Source: Aldrovandia affinis (lineage: Eukaryota; Chordata; Actinopteri; Notacanthiformes; Halosauridae). Taken from it: 64,000 bases of DNA. Below the pieces are notes generated by a model. The model did not search any database and was not told where the DNA came from. It saw nothing but the letters and a program-made list of their open reading frames with translations. Location: contig JAINUG010000167.1 in assembly GCA_029706075.1 (NCBI GenBank), positions 124,001 to 188,000 of the forward strand. Reading direction: 5' to 3'. The position numbers were made by a program, and so were the translations under genes. Of the stretch, positions 47,492 to 58,428 are shown piece after piece. The stretch's first letter is position 1; every line of letters begins with the position of its first letter.

Positions 47492-47697
47492 AGGCGGCAG
47501 TGCAGTGTAATGGTTAGGGAACTGGACTTTTGTACGTTGTACCCTTGACTTGTACCCCAGGTACTTAACCTGAATCGCTTCAGTAAATATTCAGCTGAAT
47601 AAATGGATTGTATGTAACGAAATGTAAATTGTGTTAGTCGCTCTGGATATGAGCGTCTGCTAAATGCCTAAAATGTAAATGTAAATGTAAATGTAAA
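47492..47697 (+). mobile_element. UnaSINE-like SINE, B-box region deleted
   Basis: The head is GGCGGCAGTGCAGTGTAATG; then the tRNA B-box part is missing or scrambled. The body and tail follow (CAGGTACTTAACCTGAATCG, then CGCTCTGGATATGAGCGTCT), ending in (AAATGT)n. It lies in inverted orientation to the L2 tail 60 bp to the left. Confidence 0.8.
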
Positions 47698-49780
47698 GGT
47701 AGGCCACAAGGAAACTTAAATAAAAATGTCCTCTTCGTAAACGAAACAGTGGTTTAGTTATAGGCTACATATGACACCGACTGGAAGCTACAAGTACTGA
47801 CATACCCTGTTGAGTTAGCAAGGGATAAACATGTTCAAATGTTTCAAAGGTGCTAGTGAAATTGAATAGGCCTACTCAATGAGCAGACTGGGCGCTAATT
47901 CGATAAAGGGGTAGACGTTTAAGGCTATGGGTGTTGCTATTGTTGTGGCATATGAAACAACGTAAACTGGTAGTCTCATGTTTAATATTTATTTAAATGC
48001 GGCCACGTAATGTAAAATTTGACTCCATGTATTTATAAATTGTAACAGCGAATTTTTTTTTTAATCGTGGATATTCCAAGTGCAGGAGTAAATTGAACTG
48101 GTCCTGTTTTCTGAGGCAAATCTATTTGGCGGAATTATCATAAAACAAATATGAACGTCATTTTAAATAGGCTATAATACCATACAAGAAGGATATAATA
48201 TGTTCAGGGGTTGTTTGTCATTTATTTGTACTCAAATGTAGACCTACTGCAAAAGTAGCCTACTGTTAGTGAATTATGCGGCCGCTTGTATTAGCACACA
48301 TTGTCTCCATATGATAGGCCCTATAGTCTTCATGTATCAAATGGTTTAGCATACCTCGTTTGGAGTTAACTAATGGGTCTTAATGCGTTTTGGTCATTCA
48401 ATGTTAAATATCTGGCCATCATTCACAACTTGAATAAAAAAATCCCATAGCTTACTTCCTTCGATTCTGTATTTATTGAAATGGCCTACATTTGAATACT
48501 ATTGTCCAATCGGTTTAGCATTACAATAAAACGTCTATAGGTCTAAATGATAGATTTGAACGAGGTATGCCTTGGATTATTTTTCTTGTTGAAAACGTTT
48601 TGCATAGGCTTTTCCAGTGAATTTAGGTGAAAAACAGTCCATGTATTCACAGTCACAATTTAATGGAAAAATAAGTAAAACCAGTAGACCAACGTTAAGG
48701 CTATGCTAATTTATACATACATAGTTAAAAGTAAAATGAAAATGCAATAATTGACTCCGACATGGTCGTGCGTACAAATATGGTTTAAAGGTAGCCTAAA
48801 CCTCCTTGTAAACAAATTATGGAAAAACTACATGGTGTCGTTGCGTCAATTTGATACAAATAGTAGCTAAAATAGTAGTTAAATAAATGAATGCTATTAA
48901 AAGAGTATGCCACTGTCCCACCCTAGAAGTAAAATGATTGTTTCCCTGCTGACATATACGATGTTGATTTATAAGGGTAGCCTATATGTTAGTCTGCAAT
49001 CACCCGTTTAGCCTTCCCGTTTATTATTGTATTTGCATTAGGCTACTGTCCTTTTGACAACTAGTTTGAAAATCTTTATCTTCTCAACCTAACTTAACAC
49101 ATCATACAATTTGCATTATCTATATGCTTAATAGGAGGAGGGGAAGACAACGGGAATAACAATCCGAATGATTCATATTGCTACTACACTATTATTATTA
49201 TGTCATACCTTGAATTAATCTGTATACTGAAACAAACTTTGTGTTCACCTGCTGAGGAACGAACACCATTTTCAAAAGAACACTTTCGGACCGGTTGTGC
49301 TGTCAGCACGAGTTTAAAGCTGCGTGTGCTCGTGCTTATCAACTGGCTGATGCTTCCAGTGCTTAATGCTGTTCTTCGTCACTTTAAGTAGGCTATATGT
49401 TATCCCGAATAAACGAATGATGACAATATTAGAAGCCTGATTTCATATTTTTTGAGATGGCTGTTTAGGCTACTAATTTTATGTAGTGGTTATAGTCACA
49501 TGTAGGTAAAATATCACCTATTATGTGACCATATATGTTAACTCACTCCTTGCGTTCTTCACAAGGTAAATGCATTGGAAGTATTTACGGTATTAGTAGA
49601 ATACTTGTCAGTGTTAAATACAATCTATCAGAGTTTATGGAGTCAAACGGAGACTGAAGTTGATAGTGCTTAACACAAATTAAAGCTGAAAAGCGTGCGT
49701 GAAAAGAGTGAGTAATATAGCAACATTACATTAAATAAACATTACCTGTAGCCTAATATTTTGCATATATTAGGGGAAGT

Positions 49781-49858
49781 TATAAGAACATAAGAATACA
49801 TAATGACGAGAACGGGCCGTTCAGCCCATCTAGGCTCGCCATGTCTTAATCTAAAGAA
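49781..49858 (-). mobile_element. CR1 LINE 3'-end fragment
   Basis: This stretch (GAACATAAGAATACATAATG, then GGGCCGTTCAGCCCATCTAG) matches the 3' ends of the two longer CR1 copies at 16541 and 30811. Only about 78 bp remain. It is an extreme 5' truncation and the only LINE piece within 7 kb downstream of zic3. Confidence 0.75.
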
Positions 49859-52274
49859 TGATTGGTTTTAATGCATAACTCGACTTTTATCCCGTGTGTT
49901 TTACAGAGACCCTGGTCTCGCAACAACACAAGGGATATAGACTCACCGTTCTAAGGCTAAGGCGCCGCTAGGCTAAGATATTCAACCTCAAATCCCTAAT
50001 TCGGCCCTCAGTGTGATGTTCGCAGCTGAAGATAATCATTTTAATCAAAGGTAGACATTAGCCTACTATTCTTTATGAGAATAGATGATGGATAACAACA
50101 GCAATTTTGTTCAATCTCTAATACTTTATTTTACTTAACATGTTAAGGTTATTACGTTAACATTAATACGTCATCCAAATTGCTTTTGTGTTCATTGATA
50201 TATTTACCCGAACGTTTTCTTTTTTCCTTCCCCATTCCATACAAAGCGACGTAAATGCGATGCTAGTATAGCCTATATCTGATACCTATATCTGAAGACA
50301 GTTACGTTGAATAAATATATTCAGCGTATTGATTTGACGTTCTTGATTTGACACGATCATGTACCACTTGTACCACTTTCCATTCTTACTTCAACATGGT
50401 AATAGCAAACTGAGTAATGCATAATTGTAGAACAACCTGATTATTTACGCACATTCATCTCAGGGTAGGTGCTGCCCACGTGCTTCCAACTACAGGGTGC
50501 AATTAAAAGCAGTAACGTTTGTGTTGACTAGAGTAAATAGACGTGGCCGTATGTAGGCTACAGTATTTCCTTCAAACGGATACTCGGGGCCATGTGTTGT
50601 AGCCTACATTATAACAATGTGACTGTACCTATGGGCTATAACTACAAACGGCTAAAACACCACACTCACAAAAATCACAAACAAAAAAACACACCGGAGC
50701 CAGTCCTTTAACCAAATTCAATTTTATTTAACAAATTCAGAGCATACATCCTTTCAAGTGGTGATATTGAACACCCTGTATCAATTCCCTAATTAAAGCA
50801 TGCCATCAGGGGCAGGAAGTTCGCATGTTCTATAGGCTACGATATAATCATACGATCATTCTTTCCATGTCCTTCCTTATAGCCTAGACATAGTTAGAAG
50901 ACGTGTGGGAATTTTAAGAACTGCGTGGCCTGGTATCTACAAATCAATATCTTAGAAATGAGCAGTAGGAATCACAATATTAATTAATATAGGCCTAGTA
51001 TTGATTGTGCGCCTCGTATATCGAAACAAGACTACTTTACTTATTATGATTGTGCCTGTTTCGTGCGCTTGGAACTGAGAAAACATCCAAACGCAATTTA
51101 TTGACGTTGTTTAGACTGCCCTTCTCATAATCCCATAATTGTCATAATTTAGTGTAATTCAACGAAGTTCCGAAAATAGAGTGCTAAAGCCTACTTAAGT
51201 TGTTGTAGCCTACATTTTCATTCAAAAATAACACATAGCCTACCGGAAAATGTAGGTTACTGCATGCGACAGGCAATAATGCGTGCTTGAATTAGGATAA
51301 TACCTGGATGTGTAGCCTACAGGATCACATTTATTGCACGCAATAATATAGCCACTGACATCATTAGGACCACATAAACTCGATGGCGTGATAAAAGGCG
51401 TTTGGAACCTGCTTGCATCGGTGTATCCTCTCAGACCGTGCTTCCCTGCTTAGCTAACAGATACTAGGCTATGTGATTGAGAGGAAGGAGGAAAGGTGGG
51501 GGTGTAGTTTGTCCATCACTCTGACCAAACCATATTTACCCTAAACAGATTCTGTGAAACTGAGCAGCTCTGTAGCCTACATGTTTTTTTTTGCATTGCT
51601 GATTTTTAATTTTTAAATGTAATTTAGCCTCCGACCAGTACGAGAAAGGAGCGGTTTGATGGGAATACGTAGAATCAAATAGCTTACTACAGCTAGACTG
51701 ATTTGTAGCCTATGAGAGCATTCGCAATTTTAAATTGTAGTCCATCGCGGTAAAGGATTTGAATGATTTGACAAACACGGCTAATTTGCCAAAGTAGCCT
51801 ACATGGGCTCTCTTTGAAGTTACAATTAGGCTAATCCAAGATACCGATGAACACGTGCATTTGTTTTACACTGTCACTACCAAGGCTACCAACAACATCA
51901 TTACCATCAAGCCACGGCTCCAAAATACTGCTACCAGACGGCATTACCACGTGACCGGCAGTGTTTTTTTTTCTCCCTTTGAAAACTTCTCGCAGAATGC
52001 AGATTTCTAGGCAATTCCTTTCCCGATATTTATATCCCGTAATCCTTTGATATAACTAGCATGTCCCATAGCTTCGGTAATAATGTGCTAGATTCAACAT
52101 AATGTTCTCCCATAAGCCATTACAACTATTTGCTTTCCTAATTCACCAAGGTTTTCTATTACGACTCAGCGGGACATCGCCATATTGTGACGTCATATTA
52201 TCCCAGAAGAACTTGAACTGTCAGAGTTACGCGCCTGCGCAAAATGTGAAAACTCGGCTGAGATCAAAACCAGT

Positions 52275-52314
52275 TTGTGTGTGTGTGTGTGTTGTGTGTG
52301 AGAGAGAGAGAGAG
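52275..52314. repeat. GT/GA microsatellite
   Basis: A GT run followed by a GA run. Confidence 0.9.
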
Positions 52315-52507
52315 ATTTAACTTTTATATTAAACATAAAGAGAAACACAAGAATAATTTACAAATGCTGAATATTTACACATATCAGAAATGTTATATAG
52401 GCTATGGACACAATATTGACGTATCTAAATAGAGTAATTCAATATAGACAGAGAACAGGGAAATCACATTATTTAATAGGCCTGTTGCCATGTCAGCATG
52501 CTGTCGC

Positions 52508-52663
52508 CATAGGCGCCGATCCCGTGGGTGCTCCGGGGCCCGAGCACCCACGGAGAAGGCCGAGCACCCACGGGGAAATGCCGCCGGAGCCAAATTTACA
52601 TTGATTTGATACATTTCCTGGGTATTGAGCACCCACGGGCAGAAACATAAATCGGCGCCTATG
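52508..52663. mobile_element. hAT-type MITE, 156 bp, with 8-bp target duplication
   Basis: The ends are perfect 13-bp inverted repeats (CATAGGCGCCGAT / ATCGGCGCCTATG). Both sides carry the 8-bp direct repeat GCTGTCGC, at 52500-52507 and 52664-52671. Eight-bp duplications are the hallmark of the hAT superfamily. The interior is GC-rich, with several copies of GAGCACCCACGG, and is non-coding. The intact ends and target site suggest a fairly recent insertion, 2.8 kb past the zic3 stop. Confidence 0.85.
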
Positions 52664-55017
52664 GCTGTCGCATAGCCTACTATAGGGGCAGGGCAACACA
52701 AATAATGCAAACTATAATATGATGTAGCCTCGATATTTATTTAGGCTAGATGTGTTTTGCTCAAGTGTTTCAATAGTTAATTATTCCATTCAAGCTGTTT
52801 ATCGTCCACATGGACAAAGTATGCAACTTAACTGTCTAGGCCTACATATCAATCGTAAGATAAATGAGCTTATATTTTATTTTTGTTTTATTCAAGTCGG
52901 TGCACTTTATGCAGGGCGTATGTTGCAAGACACATTATGAAACTTTAACTTAGGATTTAACAGGCTATGTTTCAGAATTCTAAAAGCAATATATAACACA
53001 CACTCACCCCAATGACAACAATTAGTCTAGGCTGTAATTATGTAAAATATGTGTATCTTCTTTGTGGTCGGGCTGTGGGCTATCTATCTTATTCACCTTA
53101 AATGCGTGTCATTAGTAATTGTGTAACAATATTTAAATGAATGTAATATAGTTATGCCAATCGAAGTATTGCTTTTTTTCTTACATTAAAACGGCTTTCG
53201 ATATTTACTGTGGGTACAAATGCTTAATCCTTGGTTTCTTAAATGTAACACTTGAAAATCTAAAGAACGTAACTGCTAAGACGGGCGTGGAGTTAGAAGA
53301 GATGTGGAAGGAATTGACACTGTAACAAAAGCACATTCATTACGTTCCTGTCAGAGTACTGATCGTTTTCTAACGTGAGCATGATAAAGCACGATGCAAA
53401 TCAACGTTGACAAAAAAAATGTGTCAATGTCTTCAGAAAAGTGGCGCCTCGGTTTCAAGTTCACTTCGATTACCTACTTTATCCTGACTCCATCACGAGC
53501 AGAGGAGAGCCAAACACTTGTAGTCTAAAAATCCCAATTATAAGTCACAGTTCATTATGGCATTGCAATTACCAGTCAGAATTTCGATGACGGTCTATTT
53601 ATCACCAAATGATTGATAACGGTCGACAACGAACAATTTCTAAAAGTGTTGAATAATTTTAGCGTATAAGACAATAACATTCATTCAGTGTAGCTATAAT
53701 AATTTGCCTCCAGCAAAGCACAGCGACACACAATTGGTTAACCATCTGCTTTTCAGGCACAAAGTGAACCATTTCCCCGATAATTTGTTGTATCATAAAC
53801 TATGCAGAAACTAGGAAGACAATTTCAATGCAATGAGTTACGTTCTTTAGAAACAAGGTATGCCTACATCAAAAAAGCGTATTTAGCACCCCGGTGATTC
53901 ATAGTTTATAGCTTCTGTAAGAAAGAATCCTTCTACACGGGATTCAACACCAGCAGTATTGTTTATCCTCGTGAATACGAATATCATAATATCATGTCCA
54001 TCAATCGAATGTGTAATCATATCGATATTAATTCCACATTATTTAGCACAAAACAGTCACATTTCCACAGAACTACATTCACAACAGCGTAAGCAGACAG
54101 ACAAAAACATTTTATTTTAAAAGTTACTGTGATGCAACATTGATGCACACACTGAAACACATATTCTTTGCATCCACAAAGACAATCGTTGCTGGAATAA
54201 TAAATACGTAACTCGAGATTAGATTGGGGGTATTTTTTTTACTCCAGTATTGTAAATACTCATATTATCCCTTTTAGAATATAGCTGACAATTATATGTA
54301 TTTATTTAACTTCATGTGAGATAAACTAACCGGTCATAAACTGGCCCATAACTGGCTAATGAGTGTTACCCTTTAAACGTGTGCTTGAGGTTGCACTTGA
54401 AATCTAGCTTACACCTTAAATGATAAAGTAAGCAAAATACATAAAATAAAGTCAGACGGATTTAAAAGGAAAATTGACAGAGGATTACTTGCACGATCAT
54501 TTTCCATCGCTCCATAAATAAAAAAAACAATTCAGCTTTACATGATTGATATAGTAGGCTACAGAAAGGCCTGTATCAAAGGCCTCACATGCTAAAACAG
54601 AGTTGACGGAAATAAATCCATTAATAGACAATCGGCAATCCATATTATTCATATGATTGGTATTTTCCTTATATTAGAACAAGACACCTTTATGCATTTA
54701 AAAAAAAGATACAATCGCAATATGTGAACTTTAGATTTAAGATTTTTTAAATGTTAGGTTATGATCCAAAACTGTACAGTCTTGTTAGAAAACATTTCCA
54801 TAAATATCATTTCAATGTCGGAACTTATACCGATATCTAAATTACAAATGGATAAATATGGCATCATGGGTATGTATTTACATTGTTATTAACAAAAGGC
54901 AACGGCATATTCAACTGTAACAATCGTAATTGAATACCAAATTTCTCCACCTGAAGACGGACGTTGACAACACATTAGACCCCATCAAACAAGGAAAATA
55001 CATTCACGAGTATATAT

Positions 55018-55148
55018 TTATTATTTATTTATTTTTTGTTCAAGTTCAAGACAAAGACTTTGGCACGTTTATTAAGACTATGTGAAATTTTAACAATCAA
55101 TTCAAAGGCGATATGAGTATCACCCTGACACACCGTGAAAGATTTATT
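55018..55148 (-). terminator. zic3: candidate zic3 poly(A) signals
   Basis: On the minus strand, AATAAA occurs at 55148-55143 and 55073-55068, with an overlapping cluster around 55034-55018. These lie 317-450 bp beyond the stop. They would give a short 3' UTR. More distal AATAAA words exist in this AT-rich DNA, so the site used is uncertain. Confidence 0.35.
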
Positions 55149-55464
55149 CTTCTTTTAAATAGATTTTGAGAAAAATACATGAAATTAAAAAAATAAAATA
55201 ATTATCTGTAAACTAAAAATTGACATCCCATAATTTTTTTATTTTTAAGAAACTGTTATTGTATTATTTTCTTTTTCTGTTTGCTTCTCATTTGGAGTAT
55301 AAGTCACTTTCAAATCCTGAGAATGGGCGAGGGCTGGTGGCGCGTGGACATGCTATCTTATTTCCTTCAAAAAGCTGCTCCATTACCCATTTGAACACTT
55401 TAGGACGCAAGTGGAATAGCTTTCCTTAATCTCGTGGTACTTTGAGAGTCTGCTCTGCTCAGTT

Positions 55465-55647
55465 TCAAACGTACCATTCATTAAAGTTGGGCGGGAGTCC
55501 GTCGTTATGCGTTGAAGTATTTTGCACAACTGACGGCGGTGTTTTCGTGGATTCTTCTGTATTTGTTGACACCAGAGCTGGTGGTGTGGACGACTCGTAC
55601 CCAGAACTTGCAGCGGGTGAAGACTCTGAACCTTGAGACTCGTGTAC
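55465..55647 (-). CDS. zic3: zic3 coding exon 3 with stop
   Basis: This 183-nt exon encodes 60 residues and the TGA stop at 55467-55465. The acceptor is TTTTTTATTGTAG|GTACACGAG. It begins [10 protein letters not shown], continues as a Ser/Thr/Pro-rich tail ([10 protein letters not shown]) and ends [10 protein letters not shown]. The first residues supply His386, the last zinc ligand of finger 5. The C-terminal tail matches the order of motifs in vertebrate Zic3. Confidence 0.96.
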   Translation of the reverse strand, partial: VHESQGSESSPAASSGYESSTPPALVSTNTEESTKTPPSVVQNTSTHNDGLPPNFNEWYV

Positions 55648-57984
55648 CTACAATAAAAAATAGTAACAATATCAATTAAGATGTAGAAATAATAAATACA
55701 CGACCTAGCTCTTGAATTGTCTCTATATAGGCTATATCAGCTACACATCTGAATGAAAAAGATAGATATATGCTATGTTGACATTGTTTTTGAACATATT
55801 TTGTCTAGTCCTGCGAAATCAACATTACAAAAGAATGCATTCAAATAAAATGAGAATGCTATTTACTTTGCATCTTTAAGCGATTAACGAAGCATAGAGT
55901 GCCCCAGTAAGTGTTTACACCCAGTAGATAAATAGTTTATTACCTTCATGTGTTTCCTGAGAGAGCTTGGGTGTGTGTAGGACTTGTCGCACACTTTGCA
56001 GATGTACGGCTTGTCCGAAGTGTGCACGTGCATGTGCTTTTTTCTGTCGCTGCTGTTTGCAAACCGCCTGTCGCAGCCATCGAACTCACATTTGAACGGC
56101 TTTTCACCTGCAAGAAAAACAAAATACACGTAGCTATTATTTCAGCCGTATCAGGTTTTAATCTACGACATTCTCACTACGCCATTGTTACTTGTCAACT
56201 CGTGAATTATGTATTAACTGAAACAGCCAATCATATGATAAACCGCCCAAACGATGTCCATGCGCTTGAGATGAAATTATGTTTTCCCTACGACATCGTG
56301 TACTCCTTAACTCCCGCGTATGTATTTCGCAGACACGACTAGGAACATTGTACGGTTGTACAGCAATTGAATAGGCTAAATGAGTTGATTGGGTCTGATA
56401 ACATTTTTGCAAGCTGTTTATTTGTTGCGATGTCTGACATGTAACATTCCTATGTATCACGAAGTGATATGGTGAAAATGGGCTATAGGTGATTTCAAGA
56501 GAATGTTTGCCAATCAACAGCAAGCGCCGGAAATAACGGCTGAACTCTCAAGAGTAGCCAGAATTATCTGGCTTTTTTAGTAAAGTATGTGATCCTTACA
56601 AATACACTTTGCCCCGAGACAATAAAGCTCTCGTTTACGTTTAAAACATTAAGTAACTGCTTTTGGAATGAACGAATGCATTCACATTTGTTTACTCAAC
56701 TCTGATTTCGAAACGCAATTGCGTATTTTATATCTGCTGCGAAGGACTAATTATTGTCAAATGTTGACGCCAGGCGCGTCTTTTTCTATAGCCTACTTAA
56801 GAAAAATGGGCCTCCAATAATCCCAAAACAAGGCGTGGAAGACTACTCCGCTCCTCTATATTCTGTTATCTACCCCTCCCCCATTTTTTTAAAAGTGAAA
56901 AACAGCCACAATAAAAAAAAGCTTATTTTAAAACGGAAGCGCACGGTTACGCGTACAAAACAATAGCAATGATAAATCACGAAAGCCTCTGTTTACCTGT
57001 GTGAGTTCTTTTATGTATTTTCAAATTTTCCGACCTGGCAAATATTTTTCCACAACCGGGGAAGGGGCAGGGGAATGGTTTCTCTCCAGTGTGCACTCTG
57101 ATGTGATTTACGAGTTTGTATTTGGCTTTAAAAGATTTCCCTTCCCTAGGACAATCCTCCCAAAAGCAAGTATGGTGACTTTGTTCGGGACCACCAACAT
57201 GTTCCATGGAGACGTGCGTCACCAGTTCGTGCATGGTGCTGAAAGTCCTATCGCAGGTCTTTTTGGGTCTGTTCATCTGGTTCTCGTCAATCCACTTACA
57301 GGACATTTCTTGCTTAATCGGTTGTCTCATATATCTGAAGAAAGCTCCGGGGCCGTGGTGAGGGGGAACGTTCATTCCCATGTTCATGTTGATCGGATGA
57401 TTGTAGTTGTGAAGTTGCGTAGTGCCGTAATGGTCCGTGCGGGGGCTGGCAACTGGTCTGTAAGGGTCTGGTCTTCCAAAAATATCCCCGCGTAAACCCA
57501 AATGCATTTGACTATTTACTATGTGCCCATTAGGGGAAGTGTGACTCGCTGTCTGCTCGTGCAGCCCCGAAAACAGGAGATGCCCCGGGTTATCAGACAG
57601 TCCAGGGGGTCCGTGCAGACTCCCCGCCGGCGGACCGAAGATCCCATGTTGGGCACTACTCGCTGCGGACTCTCCACGGTTTCTTAACAAAAAGTCTCTG
57701 GTTGAATTGAAAGCCCCGCTGGTATACGAACCCACCTGCCCACCGTGGTGGTGTCCGAGCGCAGCTGCGTATCCGGAGGCTTGCGGGGTAAACGCAGATG
57801 CCTGGCTGGAGGTGATATCGTGAGTCACTGGGCTGAGTTTGAACGCTGCGGAATGGGAAGAATCTCCAAAGGGATTGAGCCCCAACCCCGGGTCCCTGTT
57901 CGCCATCTCATGGTGCCTCGGCGGCCCAAACCCCCCAACACCTAGCGCCGAAAACTGCGGACTGCTGTCAAGAAGCATAGTCAT
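55465..57984 (-). CDS. zic3: zic3, zinc-finger transcription factor (three coding exons, 444 aa)
   Basis: Coding exons are 56997-57984, 55944-56107 and 55465-55647. They join in frame to 1335 nt including the TGA stop. All four splice borders are GT/AG. The start MTMLLD and the RHHEMANRD stretch are typical of Zic3 rather than Zic1, Zic2 or Zic6. The ZOC motif lies near residues 90-103 ([10 protein letters not shown]). A sumoylation-type site IKQE lies at 223-226. Five C2H2 fingers follow: ligands C229/C244/H257/H262, C273/C278/H294/H298, C306/C311/H324/H328, C336/C341/H354/H358 and C366/C369/H382/H386. The protein ends FNEWYV, as in Zic2 and Zic3. Known role of the family: nuclear GLI-related DNA-binding factor in left-right asymmetry, neural plate, neural crest and axial patterning. 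Oddity: mammalian ZIC3 has long Ala and His tracts; here they are reduced to AA and HHH. The neighbouring DNA is nearly free of mobile elements, which fits a developmental regulator. The identification is very secure. Confidence 0.97.
55648..55943 (-). other. zic3: zic3 intron 2
   Basis: This 296-bp intron has GT/AG borders and is AT-rich. It contains no repeat or second ORF that I can see. Confidence 0.93.
55944..56107 (-). CDS. zic3: zic3 coding exon 2
   Basis: This 164-nt exon encodes residues 330-384: the end of the finger 3-4 linker (TGEKPF), all of finger 4 and most of finger 5. The acceptor reads TTTTCTTGCAG|GTGAAAAG and the donor ATGAAG|GTAATA. Intron 1 (56108-56996, 889 bp) splits the glycine codon of the linker. 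Intron 2 follows Lys384, so the last zinc ligand of finger 5 (His386) comes from exon 3. An unspliced read-through would lose that ligand and end after VINYLSTG and about a dozen further residues. Confidence 0.96.
56108..56996 (-). other. zic3: zic3 intron 1
   Basis: This 889-bp intron has GT/AG borders. It is AT-rich and unique, and the ORFs on either strand are unconvincing. Vertebrate zic introns often hold regulatory DNA, but I cannot point to a specific site. Confidence 0.9.
56997..57984 (-). CDS. zic3: zic3 coding exon 1
   Basis: This exon encodes residues 1-329 plus the first base of the Gly330 codon, covering the ZOC region and zinc fingers 1-3. The ATG is at 57984-57982, and a second in-frame ATG two codons later gives MLLD, the start used by other Zic paralogues. 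I chose the first because MTMLLD is the Zic3 form. The donor is ACAG|GTAAAC, at 56996/56997. Reading past the donor gives only five more residues (KQRLS) before a stop, which supports splicing here. Zinc finger 1 has the long spacing between its cysteines that is typical of Zic proteins. Confidence 0.96.
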
Positions 57985-58370
57985 CAGGAATAAAAATGTA
58001 AAAGCTCGCAGTTAAAAAAACAACAACAAAACAAATGTGAATAAAATGTTTAAAAACCCACTAAAACGAGGTACAAACAGTATCTTGTTCGATTTCTGCG
58101 GAAATATAATTTTGAAAAAAAGGAAAATAAAGGAGAAAAAAGCCGCAAGTAGAATCCTTCCCTTCAGAAACTGGGGGAAAAAAACTCCCGCAACTACGAT
58201 CCTCGAGAAAGAGGATCAAACTTCCCCCCCCTTACAAGTGAATGATGTCCTTGGACTGATAAAGTCAATCACTCACTCCTTGCACATAAATGAACTCGGG
58301 AGGCAGCCGCACCGATACCCAATGAGAGGCCAGCTACCTCCTTGGCACGTGACGAAAGCACAGTACGTTA

Positions 58371-58428
58371 ATTGGCTAGATATCTGTTGATTGGCACTGT
58401 TCCGCTTCGCGCTTCAATTTGATTGGTC
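58371..58428 (-). promoter_or_regulatory. CCAAT-box cluster, candidate zic3 promoter
   Basis: Three ATTGG words (58371, 58390, 58422), read on the gene strand as CCAAT, lie within 58 bp and about 390-445 bp upstream of the zic3 ATG. The spacing is 19 and 32 bp. Clustered CCAAT boxes bound by NF-Y are common in TATA-less developmental promoters. A CACGTG E-box-like word lies nearby at about 58347-58352. The transcription start is not visible from sequence, so this is a candidate only. Confidence 0.45.

Larger units (their letters stand above)
47700..55464. other. Downstream flank of zic3, unique AT-rich DNA
   Basis: This 7.7-kb stretch has no supported gene. It holds only one CR1 scrap (49781-49858), one short hAT-type MITE (52508-52663) and a GT/GA microsatellite (52275-52314). 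The proximal end must include the zic3 3' UTR. The word GTAGGCTA and its complement recur dozens of times. Low insertion load beside a developmental regulator suggests enhancer content, but I cannot call individual enhancers. Confidence 0.6.

Noticed and set aside
57001-57945. Plus-strand frames antisense to zic3 exon 1
   Set aside because: They are shadows of the conserved minus-strand coding exon.
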